Shown one piece after another: positions 13,020 through 17,950 of a stretch of DNA of 17,950 nucleotides. Location: contig JACJYG010000023.1 of the NCBI GenBank assembly GCA_020636215.1, positions 1-17,950 on the forward strand, read 5' to 3'. The notes beneath the pieces are model-generated. The model was not told where the DNA came from. It made no database searches and was given only the letters and a program-made list of their open reading frames with translations. Both the position numbers and the translations under genes were made by a program. Source of the DNA: Lewinellaceae bacterium. Lineage in GTDB: Bacteria > Bacteroidota > Bacteroidia > Chitinophagales > Saprospiraceae. Each line of letters starts with the position of its first letter. Within the stretch, counting starts at the first letter, position 1.

Positions 13020-15575
13020 TTAAAAGGTCTCATCCCCAAATACATCGTCGCTGAACTTCTCGTTCTCGAACTCGTTATCGCTATCCAGGGAGGGGGCATT
13101 CCGGTTGTACTGGTCGCAGTCCATTTCAATGCCGAGGTCGCCTGGAGGGCGGTAAAAGCGGGCGTTGGGGTTGTAGTCGACATCCTTATCGGCTTCCAGG
13201 CGTTTGATGAATTCGCGGAAAAAAGGCTTAGCCATATAGGCGCCCTGCCCGTAGGTAATAGACCGGAAACGGACCCAGCGGTCCTCACCGCCTACCCAGG
13301 TGCCGACCACGAGGGTGGGGGTGATGCCCATGAACCAGCCGTCTACGTAGTCGTTGGTAGTACCTGTTTTGCCCCCCACTTCGCTCTTAATACCCCCCAG
13401 GTTGGTGGCGGCATATTTGAGCATATCGACCATGACGTAATTGGCGTTGGGGTTGATGGCGACCCGCTCCTGCGGGAACTCTTCGTAGATGATGCGCCCG
13501 CTCTTGTCTTCAATGCGCAGCAGGTAGACAGGTTTGTTGTAAATGCCATTATTGGCGAAGGTGGTGTAAGCGCCCGTCATCTCCATATTGGTCAGGTCGG
13601 TAGAGCCAAGGCAGATAGAAGGAGATTTGGGCACCCGGTAGCGGCCGTTAGGGTATTTCAGGCTGCTGTCGATCCCCATCTGGTTGACCAGGCCCCGCAC
13701 AGGTTCCGTATCGCCCAACTGCTTCATCAGATGCACGGAAACGGAGTTCTTGGATTGCCGGAGGCCTTCCTTCAGGGTTAGCAGCTGGCCGGAAAAGCGG
13801 CCGTCGGCATTATTGGGTTTCCATTCCGTTAGCAGGTGGAAATTGCCGTCGCCTGGCGCAATGGTCTGCGGCATATCGTATACCTGATAACAAGGGGAGA
13901 ACCCCTGCTGTGCGATGGCAGTGGCGTAGACGAAGGGTTTGAAAGTTGAGCCCACCTGGCGGCTGGTGCGGTTGTGGTCGTATTGGTAATATTTGAAATT
14001 GATGCCCCCCACCCATACTTTGACATAACCGGTAATTGGGTCGACCGCCAGGATGCCGGTCTGCAGGAACATCCTGTTATACTTGATGGAGTCGAGGGGC
14101 GTCATGATGGTATCCGTCTCCATTTGAGCGTTGTAAGCGAATACTTTCATTTTGGCCTTGGTATGGAAAGATTTTTCCACAGCTTCCTGAAGTGCATACC
14201 ACTGAGTGCGCAGTTCGGAGAAATGACGGCTACGCCGCACCTGCCGATACCCGGCCGCCAGGCTGGAACTGATAATGCCCCGGTCAACAAGTTGGGAGAT
14301 CACGTTCCCTTTTTCAGAATCCTGGATAATGCGCTCCACCTCCCGGTCGTCCTCGTGGAAGACGAACCCATCCACTTCATTTTCGATCTTTTCCAATACA
14401 TCGAGCAAATATTGAGCCCGCAATGCCTGGTAACGGTCGGAATTGCGGACCAACTCCTGCAGGGATTCCTTGCGGACTTCGACGGGCACTTCGTTCTTGG
14501 AACCGCTTTGGTATTCCCAGGGGTCTTTATTCACTACTTTCCAGGTATTCCAGAAGGTTTTTTGCACCCTGCTCATGTTTTTTACCATTTCTTCCTCGGC
14601 AATGCGTTGCATCCGGGGGTCGATAGTGGTATAGATGCGCAGGCCATCGCGGTAGATGTCATAGGTGGATCCGTCGGATTTACGGCACTCGCGGCGTTCC
14701 AGAATAGCCTTGATATCTTTGGCCAGTTCCATACGGAAGTAGGGCGCGATGCCATCGACATGGGTCTGGCGGGTAAAGTTGAGCCCCAGCGGCGCTTTTT
14801 TCAGTGAATCATAGGCCATGGCCGAGATCATGCCGTTTTTTTCCATCTGGTTCAGCACCACGGCGCGGCGTTGCAGCACGGCTTCAGGCCGCCGCAGCGG
14901 GTTGAACAGAGATGGGTTTTTGAGCATACCAACCAGCATGGCCGCTTCCGGAACATCCAAAGAATCCTGGCTTTTGCCGAAGTAGATCTCTGAGGCGGCC
15001 TTGATGCCGTAGGCCCCATTAATAAAATTGAATTTATTGAGATAAAGGGCCAGTATCTCTTCTTTAGTGTAGCGCCGCTCCAAACGGACCGCAATGATCC
15101 ACTCCTTTAATTTCTGGATAACGCGTTCAAAGATATTGGAGGTTTCGGCTTTCTGGCCGGTAAAAAGCAGTTTGGCCAATTGCTGGGTGATCGTACTGGC
15201 GCCTCCTTTCCGGCCCATATAAAAGATGGCCCTGCCGAGGCTGCGAAAATCAATGCCGCTGTGCTGATAGTACCGTTCATCCTCCGTCGCTACCAGGGCA
15301 TTGACCAGGTTTTTGGAAAGCTGGTCGTAGGTTACTGGCACCCTGTTTTCCGTATAGTACCGGCCGATCACTTCCCCGTTGTTGGCAAAGACCTGGGAGG
15401 CCTCCTCACTCTTGGGGTTTTCCAGTTGCTTCACCGAGGGAAGATTGGAAAAAGACAGGATAAAGAAGGTAAGGAGGGTGAAGCCTATACCACCTCCTAA
15501 TGCATACCACATCCACTTCACGATCCGGCGGTAGGTTGCTTCTTTTTCTTGTTGCTGATAATTATTGTTCACCAT
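13020..15575 (-). CDS. mrcA: Bifunctional penicillin-binding protein 1A (transglycosylase/transpeptidase)
   Basis: A class A PBP polymerises and cross-links peptidoglycan. 851 residues: one N-terminal membrane helix (about 21-43), then the GT51 glycosyltransferase with catalytic Glu98 in ATEDERYYQHSG and GASTITQQLAK at 125-135, and a transpeptidase domain with SxxK at 543-546 (Ser543 nucleophile), SKN at 608-610 and KTGT at 736-739. All catalytic motifs are intact. A charged insert at about 330-500 separates the two catalytic domains, and the C-terminus is acidic (DSDNEFENEKFSDD). It is larger than minimal enzymes because of the linker. A -7 box (15595-15602) and a 9-bp minisatellite lie just upstream, and a palindrome follows the stop. 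The symbol is used in the general class A sense; orthology to E. coli mrcA rather than mrcB is not established. Confidence 0.95.
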   Translation of the reverse strand: MVNNNYQQQEKEATYRRIVKWMWYALGGGIGFTLLTFFILSFSNLPSVKQLENPKSEEASQVFANNGEVIGRYYTENRVPVTYDQLSKNLVNALVATEDERYYQHSGIDFRSLGRAIFYMGRKGGASTITQQLAKLLFTGQKAETSNIFERVIQKLKEWIIAVRLERRYTKEEILALYLNKFNFINGAYGIKAASEIYFGKSQDSLDVPEAAMLVGMLKNPSLFNPLRRPEAVLQRRAVVLNQMEKNGMISAMAYDSLKKAPLGLNFTRQTHVDGIAPYFRMELAKDIKAILERRECRKSDGSTYDIYRDGLRIYTTIDPRMQRIAEEEMVKNMSRVQKTFWNTWKVVNKDPWEYQSGSKNEVPVEVRKESLQELVRNSDRYQALRAQYLLDVLEKIENEVDGFVFHEDDREVERIIQDSEKGNVISQLVDRGIISSSLAAGYRQVRRSRHFSELRTQWYALQEAVEKSFHTKAKMKVFAYNAQMETDTIMTPLDSIKYNRMFLQTGILAVDPITGYVKVWVGGINFKYYQYDHNRTSRQVGSTFKPFVYATAIAQQGFSPCYQVYDMPQTIAPGDGNFHLLTEWKPNNADGRFSGQLLTLKEGLRQSKNSVSVHLMKQLGDTEPVRGLVNQMGIDSSLKYPNGRYRVPKSPSICLGSTDLTNMEMTGAYTTFANNGIYNKPVYLLRIEDKSGRIIYEEFPQERVAINPNANYVMVDMLKYAATNLGGIKSEVGGKTGTTNDYVDGWFMGITPTLVVGTWVGGEDRWVRFRSITYGQGAYMAKPFFREFIKRLEADKDVDYNPNARFYRPPGDLGIEMDCDQYNRNAPSLDSDNEFENEKFSDDVFGDETF

Positions 15576-15594
15576 TGGTTGTATGTTCTCGGCT

Positions 15595-15602
15595 CAAAGT
15601 TA
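15595..15602 (-). promoter_or_regulatory. Bacteroidota -7 box (TAACTTTG) for the PBP1A gene
   Basis: On the minus strand TAACTTTG matches TAnnTTTG exactly, 19 bases before the start codon at 15575. The place where a -33 TTTG should lie is taken up by the 9-bp minisatellite, and no TTTG is present there. Confidence 0.5.
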
Positions 15603-15610
15603 GGGATTTT

Positions 15611-15765
15611 TGTGTGTCTTGTATGTGTCTTGTATGTCTCGTGTGTCTTGTGTGTCTTGTATGTCTCGTGTGTCTTGTGTGTCTTGTATGTCTCGTGTGT
15701 CTTGTGTGTCTTGTGTGTCTTGTGTGTCTCGTGTGTCTTGTGTGTCTGGTGTGTCTGGTGGGTCA
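15611..15765. repeat. Minisatellite of 9-bp units (17 copies, 27-bp higher-order repeat)
   Basis: The unit is [TCG]GT[GA]TGTCT. One unit (15620-15630) has two extra bases. The triplet TGTATGTCT-CGTGTGTCT-TGTGTGTCT occurs three times perfectly in a row (15631-15711). The array lies between the aroB stop and the PBP1A start. Open frames through it give only Thr-His-Lys/Glu or Cys-Leu-Val strings and are not considered genes. Confidence 0.95.
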
Positions 15766-15787
15766 AAACGTTTAGGGGTTTATACCT

Positions 15788-16852
15788 TTAGTATGCCAAT
15801 CCGTTATAATAATTCAGGCTTTCTTCAATTAGTTCCGGGTTACAGTGCTGATTGATGGCGGCCTGGCCCAGTGGGTTGATCAGGGTAAAGTTGATCTGTC
15901 CGCCCTGATTTTTTTTATCGTTGCGCATTAGGGCGAGCAGATCGGGGTAGTGGTTGGGGTTTTGAGGATAGTGGCCATATTGCTGAACGATATAACGCCC
16001 GATTTGCGCTACTTCTTTTAGCGGCAGGCCAAGGATTTGGTGCGACAGGTAGGCTTCGCAGGCCAGTCCAATGGCGACGGCTTCGCCGTGCAGCAAGGGC
16101 GTATCCGTTTCCAGGGCGAGCCCTTCGACGGCATGGCCGATGGTATGGCCGAAGTTGAGGGCTTTGCGGATGCCTTTTTCCAGAGGGTCTTGCTCCACGA
16201 TGCGCCTTTTTATATGGAGCGAGTGCACGATGATGGATTCCCAATCCATGTTTTCCAGCCGGCCGAGCTGCCGGATCCTGGCCCATTGTTCGGCATCGGC
16301 GATGAGGCTGTGTTTGATCAGTTCGGCGAATCCACTGCGGATCTCCCGGGAGGGTAGGGTATCGAGAAAGGCCGGGTCGATGAAAACGGCCAGGGGGTCC
16401 TGGAACAGGCCGATGCTGTTTTTTACCTGAAGAAAGTCGATACCGAGTTTGCCGCCGATGGAGGCGTCAACCTGGGAAAGCAGGGTAGTAGGCGCCTGTA
16501 TGAAGCGAATCCCCCGTTTGAAAGTGGCGGCGCAAAACCCACCCATATCGCCGATGACGCCGCCGCCCAGGTTGATCACCAGCGCGTCGCGTCCGGCTTC
16601 CTGCCCCATCAGCTCTTTCCAGATAAGCCGGCAGCTATCCAGGTTTTTATTTGCTTCTCCGGATGGGACAGACACGAGTGAAAAAGGGCTTTGTCCCAGG
16701 GCTTTTTCAAGCCGGGGAAGGCAATGCCGTTCTGTGTTTTCATCAGCGATAACGAAAAGCTGGGAATAATCCAGGCCTTTCAGGAATGCCGCCAGCTGCA
16801 GTTCAATCGGGCCGACGAAGATATTGTAATGCTTTAAGGGTATGGCCTCCAT
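15788..16852 (-). CDS. aroB: 3-dehydroquinate synthase
   Basis: AroB converts DAHP to 3-dehydroquinate, the second step of the shikimate pathway, using NAD and a divalent metal. The frame is open back to 17047, but the ATG at 16852 is chosen: it gives 354 residues, the usual length, and a promoter lies at 16906-16937 inside the longer frame. In this numbering: the NAD-binding GGGVIGDMGG at 96-105, PTTLLSQVDASIGGKLGID at 121-139, KNSIGLF at 144-150, metal ligands Glu177 (FAELIKH), His236 or His240 (NFGHTIGH) and His255 (LLHGEAVA). All motifs are intact. It is followed by the minisatellite and then the PBP1A gene on the same strand. No other shikimate gene is present in the window. Confidence 0.97.
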   Translation of the reverse strand: MEAIPLKHYNIFVGPIELQLAAFLKGLDYSQLFVIADENTERHCLPRLEKALGQSPFSLVSVPSGEANKNLDSCRLIWKELMGQEAGRDALVINLGGGVIGDMGGFCAATFKRGIRFIQAPTTLLSQVDASIGGKLGIDFLQVKNSIGLFQDPLAVFIDPAFLDTLPSREIRSGFAELIKHSLIADAEQWARIRQLGRLENMDWESIIVHSLHIKRRIVEQDPLEKGIRKALNFGHTIGHAVEGLALETDTPLLHGEAVAIGLACEAYLSHQILGLPLKEVAQIGRYIVQQYGHYPQNPNHYPDLLALMRNDKKNQGGQINFTLINPLGQAAINQHCNPELIEESLNYYNGLAY

Positions 16853-16905
16853 TGGCAGTTTGATGGTTGTCGTTTCAAAGTTCACACGTCGCAAGTCACA
16901 GGGCG

Positions 16906-16937
16906 CAAATCTACAGCCCCAAGCTGGAAGGGGCAAA
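16906..16937 (-). promoter_or_regulatory. Complete Bacteroidota-type promoter for aroB
   Basis: On the minus strand a -33 TTTG (16937-16934) is followed after 20 bases by TAGATTTG (16913-16906), an exact TAnnTTTG. The expected transcription start falls near 16899, giving a leader of about 47 bases to the ATG at 16852. This is the best promoter in the window. Confidence 0.7.
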
Positions 16938-16976
16938 CGATTGTCGAATTTGTTGGTGGCCGTAGTGATTAGGTTT

Positions 16977-17009
16977 GGGAGCGCAGGGCTTCTCTGATCC
17001 CTGCTTCCC
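16977..17009 (-). terminator. GC-rich hairpin after the right-edge helical gene
   Basis: GGGA (16977-16980) and GCAGGG (16983-16988) face CCCTGC (16999-17004) and TCCC (17006-17009), separated by a small internal loop. It lies 8 bases beyond the stop at 17017. No T run follows on the minus strand, so termination is uncertain. Confidence 0.35.
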
Positions 17010-17016
17010 ATTTCGA

Positions 17017-17950
17017 TCAGATCTTTTCCAGTTGTTTCAGGAACCAATCCTTTTCCGGCAGGGGCGAGGTGCGCTGTATCTCCACTGCCAGTTTTTCCTT
17101 TTCGTCCTTGTCATAAGGGTTGATTCGGATGAGTTTTTTGGTATATTTAATGAGGTTGCTGTAAATCGCTTTATGAGACCCGAGCACCTCTTTCCTGCGC
17201 ATATAGGTGCGCATACTTTCCAGCAGGGATTCCAGGGCATCTATTTCTTCCTCCTCAAAATACATGATAATGAGCATCGACTTACTGTAAAGGTTAGTCA
17301 GGATATCGTCGAAGTCCGATTGGGCCAGCAGGCGCATAGCCAGTTTGTATTCCCTTTTGGCGAAGTGCAGTTTGGCAAGGGAGAACTGCACAAAATTTTG
17401 CCGGTGCTGGGGGGCGAGGTAATGCTGGTACTCCTTGATGAAAGTATTGATCCAGTTAAACTCCTTGAGGGCAGTGCCCAGGTTGATGATATTGCGGAAT
17501 GTGAATCGGGATAATTCATTGTTTTCAATGAGTACCTGGGTTTCAATACCGTTGCGGTAGAGTTCAAAGAGCTCTTTGCGCATATCGGCGTGGCCTGCGT
17601 TGATCTGAGCCACACAATAGTTGATTGCCATCAGGTAAATATCGCGCAGTTCCGAGTGAGGGAAAGAATCCTTGTGTTTTTGGATCTCCTGCCGAAGGTG
17701 GTGAAAATACTCCTGGCCGGACTTATCGCTGATGGACTTGTACCCGTAATAATAAATGGCGATGGCCGGGTGTTTGAGAAAGTCACCCCGTTCGACGAAC
17801 TGGAGGACTTCCTCCAGGAAGCCAATGTTGTACTGTGCCTTATAGACGGCCTGATGCGCCAACATCAGGCAGCTTTGGCGCAGTTTGTCGGCGAGAAACG
17901 TCAGGTCGAGCGCATCGGACATTTCCTGCAGGTTCATCTTGACCGTTCTT
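17017..17950 (-). CDS. Partial large helical protein, paralogue of the protein at 2767-4191
   Basis: An ATG at 17937 begins 306 residues, but the frame stays open to the right edge, and the paralogue at 2767-4191 has about 165 more residues before the matching point. The true start is therefore probably outside the window. The visible part is all-helical with TPR-like pairs such as LAKLHFAKREYKLAMRLL at 187-204. Residues 126-260 match the paralogue: LYRNGIETQVLIEN, RNIINLG, then YMRRKEVLG. No signal peptide, membrane segment or catalytic motif is visible. A scaffold or protein-binding role is possible, but I cannot name a family. It ends 164 bases before the aroB start codon, and aroB has its own promoter in between. 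Confidence 0.75.
   Translation of the reverse strand, partial: RTVKMNLQEMSDALDLTFLADKLRQSCLMLAHQAVYKAQYNIGFLEEVLQFVERGDFLKHPAIAIYYYGYKSISDKSGQEYFHHLRQEIQKHKDSFPHSELRDIYLMAINYCVAQINAGHADMRKELFELYRNGIETQVLIENNELSRFTFRNIINLGTALKEFNWINTFIKEYQHYLAPQHRQNFVQFSLAKLHFAKREYKLAMRLLAQSDFDDILTNLYSKSMLIIMYFEEEEIDALESLLESMRTYMRRKEVLGSHKAIYSNLIKYTKKLIRINPYDKDEKEKLAVEIQRTSPLPEKDWFLKQLEKI

Noticed and set aside
15611..15765. CRISPR array
   Set aside because: The units abut without unique spacers.
15569..15766. Open frames through the 9-bp minisatellite on both strands (Thr-His-Lys or Cys-Leu-Val strings)
   Set aside because: They are a by-product of a repeat whose unit is a multiple of three; no start context or flanking coding sequence.
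16853..17047. N-terminal extension of aroB by 65 residues
   Set aside because: It overlaps the 3' end of the preceding gene, contains the aroB promoter, and shows no AroB similarity.

Overview
The window looks like a chromosomal segment of a Bacteroidota bacterium, probably of the Saprospiria type. The pointers are: two clear promoter elements of the Bacteroidota TTTG / TAnnTTTG kind, in front of aroB and the class A penicillin-binding protein; a lipoprotein that fuses HEAT-like repeats to a cyclophilin domain; a GbsR/MarR-type regulator; and two large helical paralogues of a type I associate with that group. The taxon is an inference, because no rRNA or other marker gene is present.

The window splits in two. 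Bases 1 to about 6500 are accessory in character. A minus-strand cluster (2260 to 1, running off the left edge) encodes a small helix-turn-helix protein, then a purine-nucleosidase-like enzyme with a helical segment and a repetitive tail, then a partial protein with a degraded P-loop. A divergent helical protein (2767-4191) follows. A second minus-strand pair (5980 to 4641) encodes an EAD11-like adaptor and an HTH protein with a DUF5919/PLD-like sensor region, joined by a 4-base ATGA overlap. Three of these proteins carry the same kind of short glycine/asparagine-rich tag: 'SKNVVQGS-I' in the nucleosidase and the adaptor, and 'YVAGRD-NI' in the nucleosidase and the P-loop protein. Tagged enzymes, helical adaptors and HTH regulators together resemble the NTP-dependent, effector-associated-domain conflict systems described computationally in bacteria. 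I read the two clusters as one candidate defence or self-limiting signalling module, but this is not proven.

Bases 6000-6500 hold no gene. They contain a 149-bp long imperfect palindrome that looks like a MITE, and about 270 bp that look like the remnant of a structured RNA, possibly group II intron domain I. This stretch is a plausible edge of the accessory region.

Bases 6508-17016 are housekeeping: recG and rbfA diverge from a shared promoter region; a GbsR/MarR regulator converges on rbfA; a HEAT-cyclophilin lipoprotein and gcvT form a likely operon; a penicillin-binding protein 1A is preceded by a 17-unit 9-bp minisatellite lying directly against its -7 promoter box; and aroB has a textbook Bacteroidota promoter. 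The right edge holds the C-terminal part of a paralogue of the 2767-4191 protein. No tRNA, rRNA, CRISPR array or intact transposase was seen.
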